A stretch of 64,000 bases of DNA from Massilia sp. erpn (GCF_024400215.1 NZ_CP053748.1:3906001-3970000), one strand, 5' to 3'; numbered from the stretch's first letter, positions 18,616 to 28,833 are shown. Numbers and translations are program-made. Notes: generated from the sequence alone by a model not told the origin.

Positions 18616-18933
18616 ATGACTGCTAACGATATGATGGCTGAAATTCGCGACGCCAACCTGAGCTACCTGATGCTGGCCCAGCAGATGATCCGCGCCGACA
18701 AGGTCACCGCCATCTTCCGCCTCGGCATCTCGGCCGACATCGCCGACCTGATCGAAGGCATGAGCAATGCCCAGATCCTGAAACTGGCCGGCGGCAATAT
18801 GATGCTGGCCCGCTTCCGCTTCGACGATGGCGCCATCCTCTCCATGCTGACCAATTACAATAAAGACCGTAACCTGGCCCAGTCGCACGCCGCCATCCTG
18901 ATGGCCGGCCAGCCCGCCGAAGAAATCGCTTAA
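18616..18933 (+). CDS. flhD: Flagellar transcriptional activator FlhD
   Basis: Protein of 105 aa from ATG 18616, with AAGGAGAGGGA upstream; a longer frame from 18553 is not needed. All-helical Flh[41 protein letters not shown], then [15 protein letters not shown]. It pairs with FlhC as FlhD4C2, the master activator of flagellar class II promoters. Seventeen bases before flhC, so co-transcribed. Two FliA-like promoters lie upstream. Confidence 0.95.
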   Translation: MTANDMMAEIRDANLSYLMLAQQMIRADKVTAIFRLGISADIADLIEGMSNAQILKLAGGNMMLARFRFDDGAILSMLTNYNKDRNLAQSHAAILMAGQPAEEIA

Positions 18934-18950
18934 GCCAAGGAGCCGGGATC

Positions 18951-19496
18951 ATGTGCAAGAAGAGTGTGGTGTCGGAAGCCCAGGAAATCCAGCTGGCCAT
19001 CGAACTGATCAATCTGGGCGCGCGCCTGCAACTGCTGGAGACGGAAGTCTCGCTGTCGCGCGAACGCCTGCTCAAGCTGTACAAGGAATTGAAGGGGATG
19101 TCGCCGCCGAAAGGCATGCTGCCTTTCTCGACCGACTGGTTCCTGACCTGGCAGCCGAATATCCATTCCTCGCTCTTCCTGAACATCCACAGCTTCCTGG
19201 TGCAGCACGCCGGCGCCAGCGGCATCCACGCCGTGATGAAGGCTTACCAGTTGTATCTGGAACAGATGCCGCCGGAGCCGGGCCAGGAGCCGCTCTTGTC
19301 CCTGACCCGCGCCTGGACCCTGGTGCGCTTCGCCGGCAGCAAGATGCTCGAACTCAAGCCTTGCGGCAAATGCCAGGGCAAATTCATCGTCAATGCAATG
19401 GACTTGAACGGCAGTTATGTCTGCGGCCTGTGTCATATGCCTTCGCGCGCCGGCAAGACCAAGAAGGTCAAGGATGCCGAAGCGCTGGCCGCCTGA
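18951..19496 (+). CDS. flhC: Flagellar transcriptional activator FlhC
   Basis: Protein of 181 aa. It carries the four-Cys zinc site of FlhC: Cys138 and Cys141 (CGKC), Cys158 and Cys161 (CGLC). The N-terminal half is helical, with DNA-contact residues expected around it. It forms the DNA-binding part of the FlhDC activator. It follows flhD by 17 bases and is followed by a membrane methyltransferase gene and motAB, with no terminator visible between. Confidence 0.95.
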   Translation: MCKKSVVSEAQEIQLAIELINLGARLQLLETEVSLSRERLLKLYKELKGMSPPKGMLPFSTDWFLTWQPNIHSSLFLNIHSFLVQHAGASGIHAVMKAYQLYLEQMPPEPGQEPLLSLTRAWTLVRFAGSKMLELKPCGKCQGKFIVNAMDLNGSYVCGLCHMPSRAGKTKKVKDAEALAA

Positions 19497-19541
19497 GTTG
19501 CGCCTTTTCCCTTTTCTATCTGGCCAAAGCCGGGGCAGCCG

Positions 19542-20306
19542 ATGAGGCCGTCCCGGCTTTGGCGCGCTCCGGCCGTGCAAGCGCTGCTGATCCAGCTGCT
19601 GGCGCTGCTGCCACTGGCGGCCCTGGCCATCGTGCTCGACACGGCCGGCCGCGGCCTGACGCTGCTGACGGCGGCCCTGCTGCAAGGCGGCCTGGCGCTG
19701 CTGATTACCTGGCGGCTGGGCCTGGCGCCGTGGTGGCGCCCGATCCAGCTGCTGTTTCCCGTGGGCGTGCTGGCGGCCAGCGCCCTGGGCCTGCCGCCCG
19801 TACTCTACCTGTTGCCCTTCCTGTTTCTGCTGGCCCTGTACTGGTCCACTTTCCGCACCCAGGTGCCGTACTACCCATCCCATGCCGCCGTCTGGCGCGC
19901 GGTGGCGGCCGAACTGCCGCCGGGCAGGGCGCTCAAGCTGGTCGATATCGGCAGCGGCCTGGGCGGCATGACCCTGCATCTGGCGCGCGCCCGTCCGGAC
20001 TGCGACTGCCTTGGGATCGAACTGGCGCCGCTGCCCTGGCTGGTGGCGCGCCTGCGCGCCGTGCTGAGCGGCAGCCGCGCCCGTTTTGTGCGCGGCGATT
20101 ACGAGCGCCTCGACTTCGCTCACTTCGATATGGTGTTCGCGTATTTATCGCCGGCCGCCATGCCGGCCTTATGGAAAAAGGCCAAAACGGAAATGCGCCA
20201 AGGCAGCTTGCTGATTAGTTATGAATTTGAAATTCCCTATTGCGAAGCCGACAAGACCATAGTTACCACAGAGGGCGGGCCACCGCTGTTTGTCTGGGTA
20301 ATTTAA
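19542..20306 (+). CDS. Membrane-anchored class I SAM methyltransferase
   Basis: Protein of 254 aa. Residues 12-105 contain four to five hydrophobic segments. A class I methyltransferase domain follows: motif I LVDIGSGLGGMTLHLA near 135, motif II acidic IELAPLPWL, and FDMVFAYLSPAAMP as the post-motif. The combination of a membrane N-terminus with a soluble Rossmann domain suggests that it acts at the inner membrane. Placement between flhC and motA suggests a motility-related target, but the substrate is unknown. No terminator separates it from flhC. Confidence 0.8.
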   Translation: MRPSRLWRAPAVQALLIQLLALLPLAALAIVLDTAGRGLTLLTAALLQGGLALLITWRLGLAPWWRPIQLLFPVGVLAASALGLPPVLYLLPFLFLLALYWSTFRTQVPYYPSHAAVWRAVAAELPPGRALKLVDIGSGLGGMTLHLARARPDCDCLGIELAPLPWLVARLRAVLSGSRARFVRGDYERLDFAHFDMVFAYLSPAAMPALWKKAKTEMRQGSLLISYEFEIPYCEADKTIVTTEGGPPLFVWVI

Positions 20307-20412
20307 CTGTCTTTCTCTTGCCGGAGCGGCGTTTGCACGTTATTGTAGTTCCACTGTGGAATTATTCTGTTTTTTGACGTCATAACGTCCGTTTTCCTGG
20401 GAGTTTGCACAC

Positions 20413-21273
20413 TTGTTAGTCATAGTCGGTTATCTCATCGTGATGGGCTCCGTGTTTGGGGGCTTTGCGCTGTCGGGTGGACACCTGGCGGCTCTGTTCC
20501 AGCCTCTGGAGCTGCTGATGATCGGCGGTGCGGCGCTTGGTGCTTTCTTCGTCGGCAATAACGGCAAGGCCATCAAGGCCACGCTGGGCGCGCTGCCCAC
20601 CCTGTTCAAAGGGTCGCGCTATACCAAGGAATTATATATGGAGCTCATGTCGCTGCTGTTCGACGTGCTCTCCAAGGTGCGCAAGGAAGGCTTGATGTCG
20701 ATTGAAGGCGATATCGACAAGCCGTCCGACAGCCCGCTGTTCAGTAAATATCCGATGGTGCTGGAAGATCACCATATTGTCGAGTTCATGACCGATTATC
20801 TGCGCTTGATGGTGTCGGGGAATATGGACGCCTTCCAGATCGAAAACCTGATGGACAATGAAATCGATACGCATCACCAGGAAGGCCATGTGCCGGCGCA
20901 CTGTATCGCCAAGCTGGGCGACGGTTTGCCGGCTTTCGGTATCGTGGCGGCGGTGATGGGCGTGGTGCACACCATGGAATCGGTGGGCATTCCGCCGTCC
21001 GAGCTGGGCATGCTGATCGCGCACGCCCTGGTCGGTACCTTCCTCGGTATTTTGCTGGCCTATGGTTTCGTCGGCCCGCTGGCCAGCCTGCTGGAGCAGA
21101 AGCTGGAAGAGTCGACCAAGATGTTCCAGTGCGTGAAAGTGACCCTGCTGGCCAGCCTGAACGGTTACGCCCCGGCGCTGGCCGTCGAATTCGGCCGCAA
21201 GGTGCTGTACTCGACCGAGCGTCCGTCCTTCTCGGAGCTGGAAGACCACATCAAGAAATCGAAATCGAAGTAA
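20413..21273 (+). CDS. motA: Flagellar motor stator protein MotA
   Basis: Protein of 286 aa starting with TTG (GGGAG nine bases upstream); the next in-frame ATG would remove the first membrane helix. Four transmembrane helices with the large cytoplasmic loop between 2 and 3, which contacts FliG. Helices 3-4 include FGIVAAVMGVVHTMESVG and ALVGTFLGILLAYGFVGP, the family signature. With MotB it forms the proton-driven stator. Upstream (20349-20389) lie two short palindromes, TTCCACTGTGGAA and GACGTCATAACGTC, possibly regulatory. Confidence 0.95.
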   Translation: MLVIVGYLIVMGSVFGGFALSGGHLAALFQPLELLMIGGAALGAFFVGNNGKAIKATLGALPTLFKGSRYTKELYMELMSLLFDVLSKVRKEGLMSIEGDIDKPSDSPLFSKYPMVLEDHHIVEFMTDYLRLMVSGNMDAFQIENLMDNEIDTHHQEGHVPAHCIAKLGDGLPAFGIVAAVMGVVHTMESVGIPPSELGMLIAHALVGTFLGILLAYGFVGPLASLLEQKLEESTKMFQCVKVTLLASLNGYAPALAVEFGRKVLYSTERPSFSELEDHIKKSKSK

Positions 21274-21324
21274 GGCCGCAGGCGCGTATCATGGTGAATA
21301 AGACTGCACTGAGAAGGAAGGGTC

Positions 21325-22266
21325 ATGGCTGAAGAGGGCATGCGGCCGATCATCGTCAAGCGCATCAAGAAGGGCGGCGGCGGACACCACGGCGGCGCCT
21401 GGAAGATCGCGTACGCCGACTTCGTGACGGCGATGATGGCCTTCTTCCTGCTGATGTGGCTGCTGGGTTCGACCACCAAGGGCGACCTGAACGGCATTTC
21501 CGAATACTTCAAGACCCCGCTCAAGGTGGCCATGCAGGGCGGCTCGGGCAGCGGCGACAGCTCCTCCGTGATTCCCGGCGGCGGCAAGGATCTGACCCGG
21601 CGCGAAGGCCAGGTCAAGCTGGGCGACGACCCCACGGTGAAAAAGACGTATAACCTGACGGCCGCCAAGAAGGCGCTGGAGCAGGAAGAGGCGGCGCGCC
21701 TGCAGGTGCTCAAGGAAAAGCTCGAAGAGAAGATCGAGAACAATCCGAACCTGAAGAAATACCGCAACCAGCTGCTGCTCGACTTCACCAGCGAAGGCTT
21801 GCGCATCCAGATCGTCGATGAACAGAACCGCCCCATGTTCGCCCTGGCGCGCGCCGACCTGCAACCGTATACGCGTGAAATCCTGACCGAGATCGCGCCC
21901 GTGCTGAACGATGTGCCGAACAAGATCGGCCTGTCCGGCCACACCGATTCGACCCCGTATTTCAGCGACGCCGGCTACAGCAACTGGGAGCTGTCGGCCG
22001 ACCGCGCCAATGCATCGCGCCGCGCGCTGGTGCAGGGCGGCCTGGGCGACGCCAAGATCCTGCGCGTGGTGGGCCTGGCCTCGGCCGCCCACCTCGACCG
22101 CAAAGACCCGTTCAACCCGATTAACCGGCGCATCAGCATCATCGTCATGAACAAGAAGGCGGAAGAGAGCGTGATGCGCGATGGCGGCAAGCTGGAAGTC
22201 GGCACTGACACCGACGCCACACGCGAGGCGATCAGCGCCCCCGCGCCGGCCCCGGCCAGGAAATAA
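21325..22266 (+). CDS. motB: Flagellar motor stator protein MotB
   Basis: Protein of 313 aa. A short cytoplasmic N-terminus, then one membrane helix beginning YADFVTAMMAFFLLMW, with Asp32 as the proton-carrying residue. A plug/linker region follows, then an OmpA-like peptidoglycan-binding domain (about 155-280: LSGHTDSTPY, WELSADRANASRRAL). It anchors the stator to the cell wall. It sits 51 bases behind motA, and the CheZ-like gene starts 31 bases after it. Confidence 0.96.
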   Translation: MAEEGMRPIIVKRIKKGGGGHHGGAWKIAYADFVTAMMAFFLLMWLLGSTTKGDLNGISEYFKTPLKVAMQGGSGSGDSSSVIPGGGKDLTRREGQVKLGDDPTVKKTYNLTAAKKALEQEEAARLQVLKEKLEEKIENNPNLKKYRNQLLLDFTSEGLRIQIVDEQNRPMFALARADLQPYTREILTEIAPVLNDVPNKIGLSGHTDSTPYFSDAGYSNWELSADRANASRRALVQGGLGDAKILRVVGLASAAHLDRKDPFNPINRRISIIVMNKKAEESVMRDGGKLEVGTDTDATREAISAPAPAPARK

Positions 22267-22297
22267 AACGAGCCTGCTGTACGAGAACGAGACTGTT

Positions 22298-22846
22298 ATG
22301 ACGAGAAAAAAAATCCTGGGCTCCCATGTGAAGCGCCTGCTGTCGGGTGTGTCCGACCACGGGCGGCGCCATTTGACCGAGGTGGAAACCGATCTGATCC
22401 AGACGAACCTGTTGCTGGAAGAAGCAATTGAAAAACTGTCGCGCAATTTCATGGCCATCCATGACGCCGTCAACGCCCAGCAAGCCACCATCGAGCTGCT
22501 GCTGCAAGGCGGCACGCCGACCCCGGAAGACAAGCAGCGCCTGCAGGACATGAACGAGCAGGTCAGCACCTATGTGAACGCGGCCATCACCAGCATGCAG
22601 TTCCAGGACATGACCAGCCAGCTGATCGACCGCACCTTGAAGCGCGTCACCGGCTTGCGCGAATTTCTCGGCACCCTGGGCGCGCATGGCGCGGAAATGC
22701 TGCCGGAAAGCGATAACGACGAGATTGTGGATTTGCTGGGCAAGGTCAGCATGGCGCTGGCGATCCAGAGCCTGGAGCTGCGCAGCGTGCTGCGCAAGGC
22801 GGTAAGCCAGAAGCACCTGGAGAGCGGCGACATCGAGCTGTTCTGA
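22298..22846 (+). CDS. CheZ-like chemotaxis protein
   Basis: Protein of 182 aa from ATG 22298. It is mostly helical and charged. The stretch AITSMQFQDMTSQLIDRTLK resembles the catalytic CheZ segment (QDFQDLTGQ), including the Gln that attacks phospho-CheY. The C-terminal tail ends SGDIELF, like the tail of CheD in this cluster (GGEVELF); CheZ normally ends in a CheY-binding peptide. Length is slightly short for CheZ (about 210 aa). It sits directly before cheY. The CheY-phosphatase role is an inference; it could be another chemotaxis scaffold. Confidence 0.65.
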   Translation: MTRKKILGSHVKRLLSGVSDHGRRHLTEVETDLIQTNLLLEEAIEKLSRNFMAIHDAVNAQQATIELLLQGGTPTPEDKQRLQDMNEQVSTYVNAAITSMQFQDMTSQLIDRTLKRVTGLREFLGTLGAHGAEMLPESDNDEIVDLLGKVSMALAIQSLELRSVLRKAVSQKHLESGDIELF

Positions 22847-22914
22847 CAGCGGCGGCGCCGGACAACGGTAATACAGTGGGCCTGGGCCCGAACTTAAAAT
22901 AGTGAGATAAGAAG

Positions 22915-23280
22915 ATGGCTAAAACAATACTTGCAGTTGACGACTCCAGCTCGCTGCGCCAGATGGTCGCCTTCAGCCTGAAGGCCGCCGGCTACCAGGT
23001 GGTGGAGGCGGTGGACGGTCAGGATGGCCTGGAAAAGGCCAAGCAGCAGACCGTGGACCTGGTGCTGACCGACCAGAACATGCCGCGCATGGACGGCCTG
23101 CAACTGATCAAGCTGCTGCGCGAACAACCGGCCTACGCCAAAGTGCCCATCCTGATGCTGACCACCGAATCGTCCGATGAGATGAAAGCCAAGGGCCGCG
23201 CTGCCGGCGCCAATGGCTGGCTGGTCAAGCCTTTCGACCCGCAACGTCTGATCGAGGTAGTCAAGAAAGTAATCGGTTGA
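22915..23280 (+). CDS. cheY: Chemotaxis response regulator CheY (first copy)
   Basis: Protein of 121 aa, a stand-alone receiver. Acidic pair Asp9/Asp10, phospho-acceptor Asp53 in LTDQNMPRMDGL, Thr in LMLTTES and Lys in WLVKPF are all present. It is of the type often placed directly before cheA in beta-proteobacteria. It is less similar to E. coli CheY than the second copy at 30.7 kb, and may serve CheA as a phosphate sink or an alternative output. Confidence 0.9.
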   Translation: MAKTILAVDDSSSLRQMVAFSLKAAGYQVVEAVDGQDGLEKAKQQTVDLVLTDQNMPRMDGLQLIKLLREQPAYAKVPILMLTTESSDEMKAKGRAAGANGWLVKPFDPQRLIEVVKKVIG

Positions 23281-23319
23281 GGTGGGCGCCATGAGCTTTG
23301 TTCTTGACGGAGTCGCGCC

Positions 23320-25533
23320 ATGACCATCGATATAAGCCAGTTCTTTCAGGTCTTCTTCGACGAGGCCGAAGAGCTGCTGGCTGAAATGGAAAGGCTGCTG
23401 CTGGCCGTCGACGTGGAGGCGCCGACCGAAGAGGATCTGAACGCGATCTTCCGTACCGCGCACTCGGTGAAGGGCGGCGCGTCCACCTTCGGCCTGAGCG
23501 ATATGACGGAAGTGACGCATATCCTGGAAACCCTGCTGGACCGCATCCGCAAAGGCGAGATGGCGCTGACCGGCGAGCATGTCGACGCCTTCCTGGCGGC
23601 CAAGGATATCCTGAAGATGCAGCTGGACGGCCACCGCCTCGGTTCGGCCGTGGATCAGGATGCGGTGGGCGATGTGCGCATGATGCTGCAATCGCTGGCC
23701 CAGGACGTACACGTGGCGGCCCTGGCCCCGGTCGCGCCTTCGTTCCAGAGCGCGGCGCGCGACAGCGCGGCGGTCGACCATAGCGGCGGCGCGCGCTACC
23801 GCCTGGAGCTGCCGAAAATGGACCACCGCGAGGTGACGGCGCTGGCGGCCGAACTGGGCCTGCTGGGCCACGTCACGGTGACGCCGCTCGACCACGACCG
23901 CAACGCCATGGTGGTCACCACCCACGAGAGCCTGGACGATATCATCGCCATCTGCTCCTTCGTGTTGAATACCGAAGACATGACGGTGACCGAGCTGCCG
24001 GCCCTGACGCCGGAGCAGGAAGCGAAGGAGCGGGCGGAGCGGGCGCGCGTCGAAGGCGAACTCGGTTACGGCTTCTTCGATCCGGTCGATACCGCGCCGG
24101 CCGCGCCGGCAGCCGGCCAGGGCGGCGATCCGGGCTACGGCTTCTTCCAGCCGCTCGACGAGATCCGCGCCAATGCCGGCGCGGCCGGCGAGGATGCGCA
24201 AGGCTATGGCTTCTTCCAGCCGCTGGAAACCATCCGCGCCCAGGCTGGCATCAAGGATGCGCCGCTCGAAGCCAAGCCGGTCGAGGAAGTCGAGAAGAAA
24301 CCGGTCAAGAAGGAAGCGGCCGACAAGCCGGCCGCGCAGGGCGCCGAATCGTCCTCGATCCGCGTCTCGATCGAGAAGGTCGACCAGCTCATCAACCTGG
24401 TGGGCGAACTGGTGATCACGCAGGCCATGATCGAGCAGCGCGCCGATTCGCTCGACCCCATGGTCTACGAGCGCCTGCTGAGCGGCATCAGCCAGCTCAC
24501 GCGCAATACCCGCGACCTGCAGGAAGCGGTGATGTCGATCCGCATGATGCCGATGGACTTCGTATTCTCGCGCTTCCCGCGCATGGTGCGCGACCTGGCC
24601 TCCAAGCTGGGCAAGAAGGTCGACTTCATCACCCACGGCGCCGCCACGGAGCTGGACAAGGGCCTGATCGAGCGCATCGTCGATCCGCTCACCCACCTGG
24701 TGCGCAACAGCATCGACCACGGCATCGAAATGCCGGAAGCGCGCCGCGCCGCCGGCAAGAGCGAGGCGGGGCGCCTGTTCCTCTCGGCCAGCCACCAGGG
24801 CGGCAATATCATCATCGAGGTGTCCGACGATGGCGGCGGCTTGAACCGCGAGAAGATCCTGTCCAAGGCCAAGGAACGCGGCCTGCCGCTGTCCGAGAAT
24901 ATGAGCGACGCCGATGTCTGGCAGCTGATCTTCGCGCCCGGCTTCTCCACCGCCGACGCCGTGACCGACGTCTCCGGCCGCGGCGTCGGCATGGACGTGG
25001 TCAAGCGCAATATCACGGCCATGGGCGGTTCGGTCGACATCCGTTCGGCCAAGGGTTTCGGCACCACCATGTCGATCTCGCTGCCGCTCACCCTGGCCAT
25101 CCTGGACGGCATGTCGATCCGCGTCGGCGAGGAAGTCTACATCCTGCCGCTGGGCTTCGTGATCGAATCGCTGCAGCCGACGCCGGACGATGTCAAGGAA
25201 ATTTCCGGCAAGGGCAAGGTGATCAAGGTGCGCGGCGAATACCTGCCCCTGATCCCGCTGTACCAGATGTTCGATATCGTGCCGCGCTTTACCGACCCGT
25301 CGCAGGGCATTCTGGTGATCCTCGAAACGGAAGGACGCAAAGCCTGCCTCTTCGTCGACGAGCTGGTGGGCCAGCAGCAGGTCGTGGTCAAGAACCTCGA
25401 ATCGAACTACCGCAAGGTGGCCGGTATTTCCGGCGCCACCATCCTGGGGGACGGCGGCGTCTCCCTGATCCTGGACGTGGCGGCGCTGATCCGCTCCTCG
25501 CGCCAGCTGGCCGACGAATCCATTTTTTCGTGA
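23320..25533 (+). CDS. cheA: Chemotaxis histidine kinase CheA
   Basis: Protein of 737 aa. The N-terminal Hpt (P1) domain has phospho-His48 in FRTAHSVKGGASTFGL. A P2-like region spans about 165-230. The linker carries three perfectly spaced 23-residue repeats starting GYGFF at residues 249, 272 and 295. P3 dimerisation begins near 345 (RVSIEKVDQLINLVGELVIT). P4 kinase shows HLVRNSIDHGIE and GRGVGMDVVKRNI. P5, CheW-like, runs to the end. It phosphorylates CheY and CheB in receptor arrays at the membrane. Confidence 0.97.
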   Translation: MTIDISQFFQVFFDEAEELLAEMERLLLAVDVEAPTEEDLNAIFRTAHSVKGGASTFGLSDMTEVTHILETLLDRIRKGEMALTGEHVDAFLAAKDILKMQLDGHRLGSAVDQDAVGDVRMMLQSLAQDVHVAALAPVAPSFQSAARDSAAVDHSGGARYRLELPKMDHREVTALAAELGLLGHVTVTPLDHDRNAMVVTTHESLDDIIAICSFVLNTEDMTVTELPALTPEQEAKERAERARVEGELGYGFFDPVDTAPAAPAAGQGGDPGYGFFQPLDEIRANAGAAGEDAQGYGFFQPLETIRAQAGIKDAPLEAKPVEEVEKKPVKKEAADKPAAQGAESSSIRVSIEKVDQLINLVGELVITQAMIEQRADSLDPMVYERLLSGISQLTRNTRDLQEAVMSIRMMPMDFVFSRFPRMVRDLASKLGKKVDFITHGAATELDKGLIERIVDPLTHLVRNSIDHGIEMPEARRAAGKSEAGRLFLSASHQGGNIIIEVSDDGGGLNREKILSKAKERGLPLSENMSDADVWQLIFAPGFSTADAVTDVSGRGVGMDVVKRNITAMGGSVDIRSAKGFGTTMSISLPLTLAILDGMSIRVGEEVYILPLGFVIESLQPTPDDVKEISGKGKVIKVRGEYLPLIPLYQMFDIVPRFTDPSQGILVILETEGRKACLFVDELVGQQQVVVKNLESNYRKVAGISGATILGDGGVSLILDVAALIRSSRQLADESIFS

Positions 25534-25566
25534 CGCATCGTAAGTAACCGGGAAGGAAAAACCATC

Positions 25567-26058
25567 ATGTCAGACGCAGTTCAAACCGCAGGCGCCAAGG
25601 ATATTGCCGGCCACGAGTTCCTGGCCTTCAAGCTCGGCGCCGAGGAATACGGCATCGACATTCTGAAAGTGCAGGAAATCCGCGGCTACGAGGCCGTGAC
25701 CCGGATCGCCAATGCCCCCGAATTCATCAAGGGCGTGATCAATCTGCGCGGCATCATCATCCCGGTGGTGGACATGCGCATCAAATTCAATCTGGGCGAG
25801 CCGGTGTACGACCAGTTCACGGTCGTCATCATCCTCAACATCAATGGCCGCGTGGTCGGCATGGTGGTCGACAGCGTGTCCGACGTGACCACGCTGGCGC
25901 CCGAGCAAGTCAAGCAGGCGCCCGAGATGGGCACCGCTTTCAGCACCGAATACATGATAGGCCTGGGCACCATCGATGAGCGCATGCTGATCCTGGTGGA
26001 CATCGACAAGCTGATGTCCAGCCCCGATATGGGCCTGATAGAACAACTGGCGGCTTAA
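25567..26058 (+). CDS. cheW: Chemotaxis coupling protein CheW
   Basis: Protein of 163 aa, a single CheW domain (about 15-155): [20 protein letters not shown], then [19 protein letters not shown], and [17 protein letters not shown]. It links receptors to CheA. It lies 33 bases behind cheA and 73 before the receptor gene. Confidence 0.97.
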   Translation: MSDAVQTAGAKDIAGHEFLAFKLGAEEYGIDILKVQEIRGYEAVTRIANAPEFIKGVINLRGIIIPVVDMRIKFNLGEPVYDQFTVVIILNINGRVVGMVVDSVSDVTTLAPEQVKQAPEMGTAFSTEYMIGLGTIDERMLILVDIDKLMSSPDMGLIEQLAA

Positions 26059-26131
26059 GATCAAACAGCCGGCATCAACCCGCCAGAGGATGAACCGGCA
26101 TAAGGACAGAAAGGCTACAAGGGAGACTGCG

Positions 26132-27874
26132 ATGAATGTGCGCGACTATAAAATCGGGACGAGATTGGGTTTTGGCTTTGGTGTGCTGCTGTTGATACTG
26201 GTGGTGATGGACCTGTCGGCCGGCATTCTGAATTATCGCAATAAAACCCAGTTGACCGCCGGCCTGGATCTGACCACGGCCAAGAACCAGCAGGCGCAGG
26301 CCATGAAGAGCGCGATGCTGGAAACCGGCATCGCCATGCGCAATATCGGCCTGCAATCGGATGTGAACCTGATGCAGAAGGAAGAGGGCAAGGTCAAGGA
26401 CCAGCGCCAGCGCTACGACGCGGCGCGCAGCAAGCTGCAAAGCCTGGGCCTGAACGAGACCGAGAACAAGGTGCTGGCCGACATCGCCGCCCTCGACCGC
26501 GACGTCGATGCCGCCTTCAAGGAAGCCATCGGCCAGGTATTGGCCTTCAATAGCGAAGGCGCGGCCAAGGTCATCGCCAGCCGCATCGATCCGCTCAACC
26601 AGCAAACCCTGGCTTCGCTCAACAAGCTGGTGGACCTGCAGCAGGCCGCCGCGCGCGAAATGCAGGAACGCTCGGTCACGGCCGACACCAGCCTGATGGT
26701 CTTCCTCTTCGTGCTGGGCGGCGCGGCGGTGGCCATCGGCATCGTGTTTTCCGTCTACATCACGCGCTCCATCACGGTGCCGCTGTCGGGCGCCGTTTCG
26801 GTGGCGCAGAAAGTGGCGGCCGGCGAGCTGACCTCGGACGTGTATGTGGAAGGCAAGGACGAAACCAGCGAGCTGCTGCAGGCGCTGAAAGACATGAACG
26901 ACAGCCTGGTGAGCACCGTCAGCCAGGTGCGCAACGGCACCGAGACCATCACCACCGCTTCGCGCGAAATCGCCTCGGGCAATGCCGACCTGTCGGGCCG
27001 CACCGAATCGCAGGCCTCCTCGCTGGAGGAAACCGCCAGCTCGATGGAAGAACTGACGTCGACCGTGAAACAGAATGCCGACAACGCGCGCCAGGCCAAC
27101 CAACTTGCGGTTTCGGCATCGTCGGTGGCGGTCAAGGGCGGCACCGTGGTGGCCCAGGTGGTCGACACCATGGGTTCGATCAAGGAAAGCTCGCGCAAGA
27201 TCGTCGACATCATCGGCGTCATCGACAGCATCGCTTTCCAGACCAATATCCTGGCGCTGAACGCGGCGGTGGAAGCGGCGCGCGCCGGCGAACAGGGCCG
27301 CGGCTTTGCCGTGGTGGCCTCCGAGGTGCGCAATCTGGCCCAGCGCTCGGCCGGCGCGGCCAAGGAAATCAAGGCCTTGATCGACGATTCCGTGGTCAAG
27401 GTCGATGCGGGCGGCCGCCTGGTGGACGAAGCCGGCCAGACCATGGACCTGATCGTGACCTCGATCAAACAGGTGGCCGACATCATGGGCGAGATTACCG
27501 CCGCCACCCAGGAACAAAGCAACGGCATCGAGGAAGTCAACCAGGCCATCACACAGATGGATGAAATGACCCAGCAGAATGCCGCCCTGGTGGAGCAGGC
27601 CGCGGCCGCCGCCGAGAGCATGCAGGAACAGGCGCAGCGCCTGGCCGAAGCGGTCAGCATCTTCAAGCTGTCCGGCGACGAAGCCATGCTGAAGCGCCCG
27701 GTCCTCGCGCCGCGCGCGCCGGCCATCGTCAAGGCGGCCGCGCCGTCGGTGCCGGTGGTGGTGGCGCCGCCGGCCGAAGCGCCGGCCGCAAGAGCGGCCG
27801 AGAAGCCGGCGGCCAAGCCGGCGCCGAAAAAAATGGCGTCCGCTCCGGCGGGCGACGACTGGGAAGAGTTTTAA
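26132..27874 (+). CDS. Methyl-accepting chemotaxis protein with CheR-docking tail
   Basis: Protein of 580 aa from ATG 26132 (AAGGGAG upstream). TM1 at about 11-33, a four-helix-bundle periplasmic sensor (about 35-187), TM2 at about 188-212, a HAMP linker, then the long coiled signalling domain. The hairpin tip is present ([20 protein letters not shown]). A flexible Ala/Pro-rich tail ends in DWEEF, the NWETF-type pentapeptide that docks CheR (and CheB). It is the only receptor gene in the cluster, so probably a high-abundance receptor able to recruit the adaptation enzymes; the ligand is unknown. Confidence 0.95.
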   Translation: MNVRDYKIGTRLGFGFGVLLLILVVMDLSAGILNYRNKTQLTAGLDLTTAKNQQAQAMKSAMLETGIAMRNIGLQSDVNLMQKEEGKVKDQRQRYDAARSKLQSLGLNETENKVLADIAALDRDVDAAFKEAIGQVLAFNSEGAAKVIASRIDPLNQQTLASLNKLVDLQQAAAREMQERSVTADTSLMVFLFVLGGAAVAIGIVFSVYITRSITVPLSGAVSVAQKVAAGELTSDVYVEGKDETSELLQALKDMNDSLVSTVSQVRNGTETITTASREIASGNADLSGRTESQASSLEETASSMEELTSTVKQNADNARQANQLAVSASSVAVKGGTVVAQVVDTMGSIKESSRKIVDIIGVIDSIAFQTNILALNAAVEAARAGEQGRGFAVVASEVRNLAQRSAGAAKEIKALIDDSVVKVDAGGRLVDEAGQTMDLIVTSIKQVADIMGEITAATQEQSNGIEEVNQAITQMDEMTQQNAALVEQAAAAAESMQEQAQRLAEAVSIFKLSGDEAMLKRPVLAPRAPAIVKAAAPSVPVVVAPPAEAPAARAAEKPAAKPAPKKMASAPAGDDWEEF

Positions 27875-27960
27875 GTAGTATTGCGCTGTAGGCAGGGACG
27901 GCTGTCATCCGTCCCGCCCTGTGAGGCATTGTTATAAGTAGTTCATAAGAGGTAATACAC

Positions 27961-28833
27961 ATGCCGCAAACAAGAGACACCGTCAAAGAGTTTGACTTCA
28001 ACGCCAAGGACTTCGAGCGGGTCCGAGCCATGATTTACAAACGGGCCGGCATTGCGCTGGCCGACAGCAAGCAGGAGATGGTGTATAGCCGCCTGGCGCG
28101 GCGTTTGCGCGCCACCGGCATCAATTCCTTTGTCCGCTATCTGGACGATCTGGAAGCCGGCCGTCTGGGCGCCGAGTGGGAAGCCTTCACCAACGCCCTG
28201 ACCACCAATCTGACTTCGTTTTTCCGGGAAGCCCACCATTTCCCGCTGCTGGCCGAGCATATCAAGCATAAGCGCGGCGAGCAGCTGAATCTCTGGTGTT
28301 CGGCCAGTTCCACCGGCGAGGAACCGTATTCGATCGCCATCACCGCCTGCGAGGCCTTCAACACGCTGACGCCGCCGGTGCACATCATCGCCACCGACAT
28401 CGACACCAATGTGCTGAACACCGCCGCCAACGGCGTGTATCCGATCGAGCGCATCGAAAAGATGCCGATGGAGCAGCAGCGCCGCTTCTTCTTGCGCGGC
28501 AAGGGCGACAAGGCGGGCCTGGTGCGCGTGCGCCCCGAGCTGCGCCAGCTGATCACCTTCCGCCAGCTCAATCTGCTGGAAGACGACTGGGCCATCCGCG
28601 GGCCCTTCGATGCGATCTTCTGCCGCAATGTGATGATCTATTTCGACAAGGCGACCCAGCGCAAGATCCTGTCGCGCTTCGTGCCCCTGATGCGTTCCGA
28701 CGCCCTGCTGTTTGCCGGCCACTCCGAGAACTTCCTGTATGTCTCGGATTCGCTCAAGCTGCGCGGCAAGACCGTCTACGAGCTGGATGCGGCACACCGC
28801 AGCGCTGGCGCCAAGGCGCCCCAACGAGCATGA
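27961..28833 (+). CDS. cheR: Chemotaxis protein methyltransferase CheR
   Basis: Protein of 290 aa. N-terminal helical CheR domain (DFERVRAMIYKRAGIALADS), then the SAM-binding domain with WCSASSTGEEPYSIAI and IIATDIDTNVLNTA, and DAIFCRNVMIYFDKATQ. It methylates receptor glutamates using S-adenosylmethionine. The upstream receptor supplies the docking pentapeptide. It sits 10 bases before cheD. Confidence 0.97.
   Translation: MPQTRDTVKEFDFNAKDFERVRAMIYKRAGIALADSKQEMVYSRLARRLRATGINSFVRYLDDLEAGRLGAEWEAFTNALTTNLTSFFREAHHFPLLAEHIKHKRGEQLNLWCSASSTGEEPYSIAITACEAFNTLTPPVHIIATDIDTNVLNTAANGVYPIERIEKMPMEQQRRFFLRGKGDKAGLVRVRPELRQLITFRQLNLLEDDWAIRGPFDAIFCRNVMIYFDKATQRKILSRFVPLMRSDALLFAGHSENFLYVSDSLKLRGKTVYELDAAHRSAGAKAPQRA

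Noticed and set aside
22894..24795. Antisense open frame opposite cheY and cheA
   Set aside because: Full overlap with two confidently assigned genes and a His/Arg-rich composition typical of shadows.
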